Positions 37,088 through 47,989 of a DNA stretch of 64,000 nucleotides are shown piece by piece (within the stretch, counting starts at the first letter, position 1; every line of letters starts with the position of its first letter). The position numbers were made by a program, and so were the translations under genes. The notes under the pieces are model-generated. The model searched no databases. It saw only the letters and a list, made by a program, of their open reading frames with translations, and was not told the DNA's origin. Origin of the DNA: Malania oleifera (lineage: Eukaryota; Streptophyta; Magnoliopsida; Santalales; Ximeniaceae); NCBI RefSeq assembly GCF_029873635.1, contig NC_080423.1, positions 92,919,691 to 92,983,690 of the forward strand, given 5' to 3'.

Positions 37088-39420
37088 TGTAATGACCTGC
37101 TCTTTTTTCACATATATTTTTTTTTTAATAAATAAATTATCATCACATCATACATTTTAGCTCAGCAGGTCACCGTCCACTTGGACCGTTAGGTACCAGA
37201 GATAAAACAAAAACATACAGCAGAAGCCTACGCAGCAGAAAATGTATAATCAAATACATACCATCATATCATACATCACAATATACCAGAGTTACTACAA
37301 ACACTGTACTTCCATATACACTTCCCAAAAATGAAATCTAGGGACTATTTCCACAAAATCATACTATCCCTACCAAAAACTTACCCTTCAAAAAGGGTAG
37401 ATAAACCTCACTATGTCAGCGGGGCCTTTCCAGCTCTCCTATCTGGGACTCCTAAAAAGTTAATGAAATTTTGGGGTGAGACACCTCTCAGTAAGGGAAA
37501 TAAACTAATACTAGTGTGTGGCAACATGAGTATTCCGTGTTCTACATATATCATACATATCATATCCAGTACTGTTTATTAAATCTGGGAAAACGTAAGT
37601 ATATCAAAACATGGCAGAACATACTGCATTTCATAAACATATCTCATCTCATATCATAATAATAACATAAAAACAATTCTGGTAAGTTAGCTGGCTGTTG
37701 TCATGTATTACCCCCATATGACTGGGTTGTATGGCCCAAAGGAGGGACCTGCCAATGGTTAGCCGACCACTGCCAAGTCGATAGTCTAGTCTGTAGATCC
37801 GATAGGTCTACCTAGACTAGTCCGTACACCAGGGGCGATAACAGCACACTTCTTCAAAATAACCACATCGACCATCCAATCTCACACCACTCCATACAGC
37901 GGCGTTAACACAGATATCATGATCACGAAGACCATGGACACATAGCAACGGTATCATGCAAGTGTTAGCCTAAACCAAGCCAACCAGATTCTGATATCAT
38001 AGATATATACTGAAATTGTGATACATATATATCTCATATCATTTATTTTCACATCAATCATATCATTTCACATATATACGTGTATCATGAAAATCATCGG
38101 CCCGTATGCCGGTACTACATATTTTTCATAGCTTGGCCCGTACGCCAGTAAATCACATAGCACAGCCCGTACGCCGTCGAATCACATAGTTCAGCCCATA
38201 CGCCGGCAAATCACATAGCACGGCCCGTACGCCGACAAATCACATAGCACGGCTTGTACGCCGGCAAATCACATAGCACAGCCCATACGCTGGCAAATCA
38301 CATAGCACAGCTTGTACGCTAGCAAATCACATAGCTCGGCCCGTACGCCGGCAAATCACATATATATAAAAACATCTCAGCCCATACGCCGGTTTTTCCA
38401 TCATAAAACCCATATTATAATCACATTCCCAGAAAAACAGTATCTCACAATCATTACTACTCATGCCACACTAAACAAGTTTTCCACGTATTTAACATAT
38501 CATCATTTTCAACAGGGTTTTCTCAAATATAAATCGTATATATAAACATATATATTTTCATGAAAATGAGTTCTATAAATATATACATACAATTTTCAAA
38601 AAGAACTAACTTAGTTTATCCCCTTACCTGGTTCCTAAACAGCCCCTAAGAAAGTCTTCCCCGCCCCCGCAGGGTTCCTAACTCAACACCCTGAAAATGA
38701 AAACTCACAGAATTAAACTTTAGTATTTCAACGTGTATAACATTTCTTATAACTACCATTAAGTCAAATTCGGCTTAAAAACCTTATCACAACTCAGGGA
38801 TGATTCTCAATGTTCTTAATCAACCCCTTGATAATAAAAACTCCTAATATTAAAATTTAATATTTTCATGCGTAGAATACTTTTCTCAACTGTCAAAACT
38901 CCAAATATGGCTTAAAAAGTCTTACCTCAACTTAGGGATGATCTCCAACTTCATTTCCCTAACGATCCGCTCCAGCAAACTTGTAGAGAATTTCTCCAGG
39001 AGCATCGTGGTAGCCTCAAATCTTCGATCCAGCGACTAGCGAAGCCAAAATTGAAGAGAGAGAGAGAGAAAATCAAAGAGGAGAGAGAGGGAGAGAGTTA
39101 GCTTCTTAAAGAAGCTTAAAACCGGATTTCCATATATATAAAACAGGGGATTTCGTCGACGAGCCCGTTCTTCATCGACGAGTCCTTCACAAATTTTGTC
39201 GACGAGACCTTGTATTCGTCGATGAAATTCAGACTGCCTCAGAACCCCTCTCGGTATTTTCTCATCGACGAAACCCTGTGTTCGTTGATGAATTCTCTTA
39301 AGCCTTCGTCGACGAAACCATGTGTTCGTCGACGAAGCTTGGCTGCTTCCCTTCTTTCCCTAACTTCCATTTCCCTTTTCTTTTATTATTTAAATTTCAT
39401 CTAAAATTCGGGTCATTACA
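37088..39420 (-). repeat. 5' LTR of the Gypsy element (2,333 bp)
   Basis: Near-identical to 29571-31784 through its middle. It is longer mainly because its CGTACG minisatellite (38090-38400) has about eight 29-bp units against about three in the partner. The palindrome array lies at 39150-39342 next to a minus-strand TATATATA box near 39135. Confidence 0.93.
38090..38400. repeat. 29-bp CGTACG minisatellite, expanded in the 5' LTR
   Basis: Units read CACGGCCCGTACGCCGGCAA followed by ATCACATAG. Seven near-perfect units lie head to tail at about 38143-38345, with two more diverged ones on the flanks. There are no unique spacers, so it is a plain tandem repeat. Confidence 0.88.
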
Positions 39421-40258
39421 TTATTGCTCCATACTTCTTCTAGTAGATTATAGTCCAATGGTACTGATGGGCTCTTGTTATTCACATAAGCTGTTGTGTT
39501 GATTGCTTCTGCCCAAAACTTCTTTGGCAAGTCTGACTGCATACGCATGCTTCTGGTTTTTTTGTCAATGTTCTGTTCATCCGCTCAGCTATGTCATTGT
39601 GTTAAGGCGTACTTGGCACAATTCTTTCCATTCTAATACCATGCTCATAGAAAAATTTCTTGAACTCGGTGTCAATATACTCATCACCGTTATCTATTCT
39701 CAGCTTCTTGATTTTCAAACCAGTTTCATTTTCTACCATTACTTTCCAAATTTTAAAAGCATAAAAAACATTAGATTTATATTTTAGGAAGTAAACCCAT
39801 ACCTTCCGTGAATGATCATCGATAAATGTTACAAAGTAATGCTTCCCACCTGTGGATGAAATAGTTGTTAGTCCTCATACATCTAAATGGATTAGCTCAA
39901 GTTTCTCCTTCTTTGGGGTACTGATGTTTGTCTGCAAACTGTTCCTCTTCTATTTCTCAAATATGCAATCCTCACATGTGTCAATCTTCACTGACTGTAA
40001 ATCACTCAACTTACCCTTTGATTGCATCACCCTGAGTCCCTTCTCACTCAGGTGTCCGAGTCGTTGATGTCATATGTTGCTATCATCATTTCTTGTAGCA
40101 ATTGTAATAGACATGCATGCATTAGGAGTTACATAAAGATTACCATTTTTCTTACCTCGTGCAATTGTCAATGCACCCTTCGAAATCTTCCATTCATCAC
40201 CAATAAAAGTTGTGTTATATCCTCCATCTGCCACTTGACCGACTGAGATCAAATTCTT
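39421..40258 (-). pseudogene. Copia integrase core remnant between the two nested insertions
   Basis: This is host-Copia sequence left between the Gypsy element and the solo LTR. On the minus strand it carries GAG-pre-integrase and integrase sequence upstream of the part at 29594-29001; the reading runs from KNLISVGQVADGGYNTTFIGDEW near 40250 downward. The flanks keep the target duplications TTATT (39421-39425) and TTCTT (40254-40258). A fossil. Confidence 0.8.
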
Positions 40259-41441
40259 TGTAATGACCTGCTCCTTTTTCACATATATTTTTTTTTAATA
40301 AATAAATTATCATCACATCATACATTCCAGCTCAGCAGGTCACAATCCACTTGGGCCCGTGGGCACCAGGGATATATCAAAGCATAAAGCAGAAGCCCTA
40401 GCAGCAGAAAATATACAAACATGTACATCTCAACACCATATACCACAATATACCAGAGTTACTACAATCACTGTATTTTCATATATACATCCCAAAAATA
40501 AAACCTATTGACATTTCCCACAAAATCTAATTGTCCCTACAAAACTTACCCTTCAAAAAGGGTAGATAGACCATACTATATCAGCGGGGCTTTTCCCGCT
40601 CTCCTATCCGGGGCTCCTGAAAAGTTAATAAGATTTAGGAGTGAGACACCTCTCAGTAAGGGAAATAAACTAATACCAGTGTGTGGCAATATGAGTATTA
40701 TGTGTTCTACATATACCATACATAACATATTCAATACTGTTTATCAAATCTAGGAAAACATACATATATATCAACACATAGCAGAATATACTGCACTTTC
40801 ATAAATATATCTCATCTCATACACTAATAATAATATAAAACAATCCTGGTAGGTTAGCTAGCTATTGTCATGTATTACCCCCACATCACTGGGTTGTGTG
40901 GCCCGAAGGCGGGACCTGACAATGGTTGGCCAACCATTGCCAAGTCAAACAGTAGTCTGTAGGTCCGATGGGTCTACCCAGACTATTCCGTACACTAGGG
41001 GTGATAACAACACACTTCTTGAAAATAACCACATCGACCATCCAATCTCACACCACTCCGTACAGCGGCGTTAACACAAATATCATGATCACGAAGACCA
41101 TCAACACATAGCAATGGTACCGTGCAAGTGCTAGCCTAGACCAAGCCAACTAGGTTCTGATATCATATACATATACTAAAATCATGATACATGGATATCT
41201 CATATCAATAATTATCAAATCAATCATATCATTTTTCACATATACATATTTCATGAAAATCATCGGCCCGTTCGCCGAAATTACACATTTTATCATAGCT
41301 CGGCCCGTACGCCGGCAAATCACATAGCACAGCCCGTACGCTGGTAAATCACATAACTCGACCCGTACGCCGACAATCACGTAGCACAGCCCGTACGCTA
41401 GCAAATCTCATCCGCATAGCACAACTCGTACGCCGGCAAAT

Positions 41442-41479
<38 letters not shown>

Positions 41480-42190
41480 AAATATCTCGGCCCGTACGCC
41501 GCTTTTCCATCATAGAAATCCATATTGCCCCCATTCCCAAAAAAAAAAAAAACAGTACTTCACAACATTTTTTATACTCATGCCACACTAAACAAATTTT
41601 TCACATATTCAACATATCATCATTTAAACAGTATTTTCCAAATATAAATCATATATATATAAATATATTTATTTTTCCTGAAACCAGATGCTACATATAT
41701 ATACATGCATTTTCTCAAAACAAAACTAGCTTAATTTATCCCCTTACCTGATTCCTGAAAAACCCCTAAGAAAATTTTCTCCGTACCCACAAGGTTCTCA
41801 ACTCAACACCCTGAAAATGAAAACTCGCAGAATTAAAGTTTAGTATTTTCGTACGTACAACCATTTTTATAACTACCACTAAGTCAAATTCGACTTAAAA
41901 AGTCTTACCTCAACTTAGGGATGATTCCCAACGTTCCCAATCAACACCCTGGAACTGAAAATTTCCAATATTAAAGTTCAGTATTTTTACGCGTATATCA
42001 CTTTCTTCAACTGTCAAAAATCCAAATATTGAATATAAAGCCTTACCTTGGATTTAAGATGAAATCCAACTTCGTTTCCGTGATGATCCGCTCCAGCAGA
42101 CTTGTAGAGAATTTCGCCAGGAGTGTCGTGGTGGCTTCGGTTTGTCGATCCGACATAAAACTAGCCCGTAATCGAAGAGAGAGAGAGTCG

Positions 42191-42228
<38 letters not shown>

Positions 42229-42514
42229 AAGAGAGAGAGAGTGCACTCACACACACCAAAAATCCAATTCAATTTGAATTTTGACTTTCAAAGCTTCTTG
42301 AAGACTTGTGTTATTTTATATATATATATATAATAGTAAACATTAATTAAAGTAAAGCTTCTTGAAGAAGCTTTCACGCTTTATATATATATATATATAT
42401 ATTTATTCCTTATCATACTATTCATTTTACTTGTTAATTTAATTAATTTATTTTATTTTTTATTTTTTTAATTTTTTTTTAAAAAAAAATTTATTTTTTT
42501 TCTCGGTTACTACA
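40259..42514 (-). mobile_element. Solo LTR (Gypsy, related subfamily), 2.26 kb
   Basis: It starts TGTAATGACCTGC and ends GGTTACTACA, with the perfect target duplication TTCTT (40254-40258 and 42515-42519), inserted in the protease/pre-integrase part of the Copia host. About 1.9 kb at its left resembles the LTRs of the Gypsy element, including the CGTACG minisatellite (41260-41510). Its U3 end (about 42250-42514) is different and lacks the TCGTCGACGA array; instead it has GA, TA and poly-A/T runs and repeated AAGCTTCTTGAAGAAGCTT words. Confidence 0.9.
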
Positions 42515-42519
42515 TTCTT

Positions 42520-43590
42520 ACTCAGGTTTAGAATATATCTGACATCTCTCAATTTCCATACTGACCCATTCATTTTGATCTTCACTGTCACCTTGCTGGC
42601 AATGTCACAAGGTTGATCATTGCCAAGATATACTTTACTGAAATTACCTTTTATATACTCCTTTAGGCAATCTCTGCTACAAGTGGCATGGAATGAAGCT
42701 CCAAAGTCTAACACCCAAGACTCATTTTTGCTCTTCAAAGAGCATATCAACGTATCATTATTTTTTGAAACAACATTTGCTTCTATCTTTGCTCTCGTCT
42801 TATATTCTTTCTTCAGACTTCTGCACTAGTTCTTGAAATTACAAGTTTTTCGACAGTTCCAACACTCAATAATTTTTGTGCCTTGGGAACCTGTGTCTTG
42901 AGAACCTCTAAGATTTCTAGATTTAGACTGCCTGGGCCTAGATCTTCCACAGTTGTTTGATCGTACATGCATGTTTCCTCTGCCTCGATTTTTCATGTTC
43001 AAGGCTAAACTCGAAGTGGAACCATGATTTGACAACATTCTGATTTCGTCCCTCAAAATCATGCTGACGACCTCATCGTATACAAGCTTTGATTTCCCTA
43101 CGGAGCTACTGATTGCAGTAATAACACCATTCCAACTTTCGAGCAACTGACTGAGAATTAGTAGGGTACGAATCTCACTATCAAATGTAATCCCGACTGA
43201 GGCGAGTTGATCCGACAACTCGTTGAAATTTTTCAAATGTCTACTAAAATTTTCGCCTGCAGACATGATCATAGTAAATAATCTTTTCATAAGATGTATC
43301 TTGTTAGCAGCTGACGACTGCTCGTACATAATAGAAAGCGAATCCATCAGAGACTTGGTGGATGATATATGCTTGATATTGAATGCCACAGACTTTGATA
43401 ACGTCATTCTGATGGTTCCGAGAGCTTTTCGATCAAGAAACTCCCATTCGTCCTCGTTTATAGATGCTGGCTTACTCTTCAATGGTAAGTGTAACTCTTT
43501 TTCAAACAAATAACCTTCAATTTGCATCTTCCAAAGACCGAAATTGTTGTCGTTGAACATTTCGATCTTTGAGCTCTTTTCGCTCGACAT
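42520..43590 (-). pseudogene. Copia gag and protease remnant
   Basis: Minus-strand gag begins MSSEKSSKIEMFNDNNFGLW (43590), carries a UBN2-type capsid domain and basic RGRG/RSRPRQSKSR stretch and ends at a CCHC-type knuckle start (CWNCRKTCNFKN). The protease follows with SWVLDFGASFHAT. Part of the Copia fossil 27141-44558. Confidence 0.87.
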
Positions 43591-44190
43591 CTCGATTCGC
43601 TGATTTAGAGATGGAATTAGCTCAAATGGATAGCACGGTTGGATCTGGAATGGTCGAAAACTTTAGAAATGGTTAAATTCATTTGAAAAACGGATCTAAA
43701 ATGACTCCGAAAAGCCCAGTCAAAGACCAAGTCAACGATGTTGACGTGGCAGGTGGGGTCTACTACTAGTGTGGCACTGTGAGGCCCTCTTGCTGGAAAA
43801 TTCTACGAGTCCCACTGTGGGTCCCACTGCTGACGTAGTAGCTGATGTGGATGAGTTGGGTACGGATCTGAGTCGGGTGCTGGACCGGGTTATCGGATCT
43901 GGTCGAGGCGGTCCGGGCAAGGAAGACGCGTGGCGCGAGTGCAGGGCGCGTGACTGGCAGCTCACCGGCGCATGCGCGTGACGAGGCGTACTACTTCAGC
44001 AAAGCGCATGTTGGCGTGTGTGCCTCCGTCTGACCTCCTTTCAAGCTCCGGCTTGCACTGTTGGCTTCATCTCAACGAGGTGATCGCGATTGTGGCCTCA
44101 AAATTCAATTTCGAGCCATTGGACAAAGCTCTGATTTTGGTGAAAAACTCAAATCTGGAATTTCTTCTCCAACCGGGCTCTGATACCACT
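43591..44190 (-). other. Copia 5' leader between LTR and gag
   Basis: About 600 bp, more GC-rich than the surroundings, running from the primer-binding site (44177-44188) to the gag start. Short open frames here have no recognisable product. Confidence 0.75.
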
Positions 44191-44558
44191 TGTTAGGACC
44201 TTGTGAGCAACTAGGAAAATTGGGACACCAAAAATTTAGGTGGTTCGGTCAAGATCGACCTACATTCACGGAGCACACCAGAATTCATTTAAAACTGTCG
44301 AAAAGAAATACAATTCTCTCAACTTCTCTCTTCCTTGCACTCTCTTCTTCCTCTCTTTTCTTCTCTGCGTTTCTCTATGCATTTCATTTCTCCATAGCTC
44401 CTCTATTTATATGTAGCTTGGAATTAATCACAATAAATTACAATAAATTTAATTTGAGGAATTACATTCATCAAAATTAGATGGTCGCGGATAATATCTC
44501 CAACTTGCAACCCACGCATCTCCAACTTAGCTTACGCGTCTCCAGCTCCAGCACAACA
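44191..44558 (-). repeat. 5' LTR of the Copia element
   Basis: TGTTAGGACC...GCACAACA, 368 bp, clearly homologous to 27141-27488, with about 18 extra bases near its left end. The abutting primer-binding site confirms its role as the 5' LTR on the minus strand. Confidence 0.92.
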
Positions 44559-45495
44559 AGATGGAATTCAACATTTCATTGTATAATTCCTTCAAATATA
44601 AAATAGTATTAAGAATAGAAATTTTCTTAAATATGATTAGAAATTAAGAAAATCAAAAGTTTATGATTTTTTTGATTAAAAAAAAAAATTTATTAAACTA
44701 CCTAATTTTATAATGATTTTTTCAAACATTGGTGGTTGATCCAAAAAAAATAAATAAAAGAAAAAATGGCATTTGGAATTTGGATAGGAAATTGATGTGC
44801 CATCTCATATGTGCAATATCCTTTGTAATTGTGTGGTACAAGTTTCCAGCCAATAATTGCGACTACTTGTCAGATTTCAGGTGAAGTAGCTCAGTCTTTA
44901 TTTCCATCATGTGGACATCCATATATATATATGCATGCATTAAATAAAATATAATATAAAATTAAATTAAAATTTTATTAAAAGTTTAAGTTTTGAAAGT
45001 ATGAATTTTGAATCTTAAAAATAAATTTGAATAGATTTGAATAAATTTTAATATACTTTTGCATTATATTTTATTTTCAATATAAATTTAAATTTAAGAT
45101 CTCTCCAAATATAAGGTAATCAAAATTAAAGGCTTAAAATTCATGCTATCAAGCGAAATAATATTTGGGAGCGTAGATTTTGGCTTGATGCATTTGGAGC
45201 ATGGCTTTTGAACTTTCGATTTGAATTTGGGTGGATTTAGATAATTTTTAATATAATAAATTTATATTACATTTTTTTTCAAATCCAATACAAACTCACA
45301 TCTAAGGTGTCTCTCCGAACACAAGAATTTAAATTTATGTGAATTAGTAAGAATTGAAACTCAAGTAGTTTTTGAAGAATTATTTCATGTTTGGAATTGG
45401 ATTTGAGTAGAGTTGGAGAAAATTTTAAATAATTTATGCTATATTTTGTCCAAATCTAAAATTTGTATTCTATAATTTCAATGCATGACCAATAC
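44559..45495. repeat. Cluster of AT-rich dispersed repeats
   Basis: Several stretches (about 44985-45125, 45156-45325, 45350-45480) share words such as GAATTTGGGTGGATTTAGA, AATTTTAATATAAT and CAAATCTAAGG. The 45156-45325 piece is the inverse of sequence at 47760-47945 and 49760-49930; the 45350-45480 piece matches 52740-52860. They look like decayed copies of one noncoding element. No coding region. Confidence 0.6.
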
Positions 45496-47539
45496 TGTAA
45501 TGACCTACTTAATTTACTACATAATCAATCACATTAAATGTCTTAATACCAATAACTAATGATATAGCAAAGTCGACCCGAACTCATGGTTAACGGGGAC
45601 ACACCTGTCATACACAGCGAACACCTAAGTAACAGTAAATATAAATTTCATTCACCCAATCATAGAATACAATACCAGAGATACTTACATTACTACACTT
45701 CTGTAGATGTATATATACAATCCTCAAAAACACCAAAAAGATAAAACTAGAATCAAACACCCAAAAACTAGCTGATCCTACCTCAAAAACTCACCCTCCT
45801 AGTGGGGTAGAATAACTGCCTCAACGGCGCGAAGCTCGATCCGCCTGTCTTTCTGATTTCTCTAAAATGGTTTAATCTAGGGTGAAACACCTCTCGGTAA
45901 GGGAAATAAACTAAATACAGTTGTATGACAACATAACTATTTACATGCTATAATAAATATACAGTACATATTACATGCTTGAAGACACTGATAATATCAT
46001 AACTGAATAATCATACATTTCATAGTTATACTGAATCATACATTATCTCAATGTTCATAAAAAACATCTTCTATAAATAATAGTTCCGAAATTTACCTAA
46101 AATGAATAGCTAACTGATATCATGTATTACCCCCCATGACAGGTTGTGTAGCTCAAAGGCGAGACCTGACAATGGCTGGCTGACCACTGCCGAGTCAAAA
46201 TTGTCTGTAAGTATAATGGGTCTGCCACACCCTAGTCTGAACTGTCAGGTGGACATCTACAACTCCACACTGAAAGTCAGATTGACTATCCATCTCCCAC
46301 CTCCTCTACTGGCAAAGGTAGATAGTACAAGTCTGAACTTAACTTAACTGTATAGTTACGGTACCGTGCTCCTGAAAACTGATATGAACTATCATCCGGG
46401 TTCTCATGACATATAGTACATATTCATATACTGTTTTAACATAAATCGATTGATAGCATTTTCTAAATTCTATCATAACATAAATAATCACAGCCTTACG
46501 CCAGATACATACATAATTGCGGCTTTGCACCGACTATCAATCACAGCCTTGCACCGAAAATATCATAAATACTAAACGAGCATATGTATTGTTTATCATA
46601 TATTCTGAAACCATTATTTCCTATTTTATCATGTTATTCTTGAAAATAACTGTAAACATGTTTTTTCTGTAAAACTTATTTAACATAATACAATATACGT
46701 AAAATAATATTCATGCCGCACAAACAAAATAAAATTATGAATTATGTTCTGAAATTACATTTTATATATATTCCTATGCAATAGCAGTATTTTCTCAAAT
46801 ATATTTTTCCAAATATATATTCATACATAATACATTGTTTTTGAAAATTAATCTGCTATTAAATAATAATAATTTTCATGAAAAATTACTGCTTTAGTTT
46901 ACTCCCTTATCTCACTACTAGAAAGCCCCTAAAGCAACTAGTCATAAACCCGCAGGGTTCCCCGCTCAACACCCTGAAAACAACATTACTCCAAACAAAA
47001 CTTCAGTATTTCTTCAAATGCTACATTTTCTATAATTGTAAGAATGTCAAATACTCAATAAAAAGTCTTACCCTGAACTTGGAATGAAGTCCAAGTTAGC
47101 CCCACCAATGATTTACTCTAACAGACTTGAAGAGAACTTCCCCAGGAGTAGTATGGCGGCTTCGGATTGTCAAACTGACAAATAATTGGGCCAAATATCT
47201 AGAGAGAAGATAGAGGGGACAAACAAGAGAGTGAAAATCTAATTTGCTTGAAAAATTTGCACTAAAATCTGAGTTTGAGACTTTATACACCTGCCCTCGT
47301 CAATGAGGACATGAAAGGAGTTCGTTGACGAACGCTTATTTCTCATCGACGAAATTCAGTACTGAAAATAGCCCCTCGTTAACTTCTCGTCGACGAGATG
47401 TGTGTCCCCGTCGATGATCCCATCAAGCGTGTTCGTCGACAAACGTGCTACGTTCATCGACGAGACCCTGTGGAATTCCAAATTCCTTTTCCTTTCCTCC
47501 CCCTATTATTTAATTAATATAATTCACCAAGTCTCTACA
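45496..47539 (-). mobile_element. Solo LTR (Gypsy-like), 2.04 kb
   Basis: It starts TGTAATGACCTAC and ends AAGTCTCTACA, with the perfect target duplication AATAC (45491-45495 and 47540-47544). It is more diverged from the other LTRs but keeps the layout: minisatellite relic (46480-46560), palindrome array (47298-47465) and a minus-strand TATA box (GGTGTATAAAGTC) near 47285. Confidence 0.88.
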
Positions 47540-47723
47540 AATACAATTTGTATCCTTTCACCAAAATATATACAAATTTAAATTTAAAAATTCATGTGTC
47601 CAAACACGTAAAGGAGGATAAGAACTAATCTCAATTGAAACTCACGTCGTAGTACTTAGGGTTCAAACATTAAGGTTACATTTGGTTTGCGGAATGCTTA
47701 TTCTTAAGAATAGATTAATTTTA

Positions 47724-47945
47724 GTAAGTTAGTAGTTATATAAGAAACTGTATCTGTATTATAAAGAAAATAACAATGTAACATATTTTATCTTGATGTT
47801 TGGAGAAGCCTTAGATTTGGAGTTGTATTGAATTTAGTTAAGATGCAATATAAAATTATATTAAAATTTGTCTAAATCCACCCAAACTTAAATTCAAAAT
47901 CCAAAATTTATATTCTCAAACGTAGCATAAGAGTCCATAATAAAA
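47724..47945. repeat. Direct repeat partner of 49707-49930
   Basis: It shares AGTTAGTAGTTATATAAGAA, the later AATTCAAA.TC.AAATT words and GAGT.CATAATAAAAAT with 49707-49930 at roughly 80% identity by eye. The two copies flank a Copia fragment. Confidence 0.7.
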
Positions 47946-47989
47946 ATAACATATCTTACATCAATCAAGATTTTAACAATTTTATATTG

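Larger units (their letters stand above)
29571..39420 (-). mobile_element. Ty3/Gypsy element (Tekay/Del-like chromovirus), structurally complete
   Basis: 9,850 bp, bounded by TGTAACGACC and GGTCATTACA and by the perfect target duplication TTATT (29566-29570 and 39421-39425), inserted in the Copia integrase region. LTRs: 29571-31784 (3' LTR) and 37088-39420 (5' LTR). The primer-binding site TGGTATCAGAGC (37074-37085, minus strand) fits initiator Met tRNA; the polypurine tract abuts the 3' LTR (31785-31798). Internal order on the minus strand is gag, zinc knuckles, protease, reverse transcriptase, RNase H, integrase and a chromodomain-like tail. Both ends are whole, but coding capacity is broken by roughly ten lesions. 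By eye the LTRs differ by a few percent, so it is about a million years old as a rough guess and younger than its Copia host. Confidence 0.95.
27141..44558 (-). mobile_element. Old Ty1/Copia element (Tork-like) carrying two nested LTR insertions
   Basis: Minus-strand element with LTRs at 27141-27488 (3' LTR) and 44191-44558 (5' LTR). The primer-binding site TGGTATCAGAGC (44177-44188, minus strand) matches initiator Met tRNA. Flanks AGATA (27136-27140) and AGATG (44559-44563) look like a decayed 5-bp target duplication. Parts in order on the minus strand: gag (43590-42826), protease (about 42750-42520), integrase segments (about 40258-39421 and 29594-29001), reverse transcriptase (28838-28071) and RNase H (about 27871-27650). 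A Gypsy element (29571-39420) and a solo LTR (40259-42514) sit inside. By eye the LTRs differ at roughly 9% of sites, suggesting a few million years. Broken, by two insertions and several small lesions. Confidence 0.92.

Noticed and set aside
38090-38400. Evenly spaced 29-bp repeats resembling a CRISPR array
   Set aside because: Units are directly head to tail without spacers, inside a plant LTR.
43732-44196. Several 70-77-codon frames in a GC-richer stretch
   Set aside because: They lie in the Copia leader between primer-binding site and gag, overlap one another on both strands, and have no domain.
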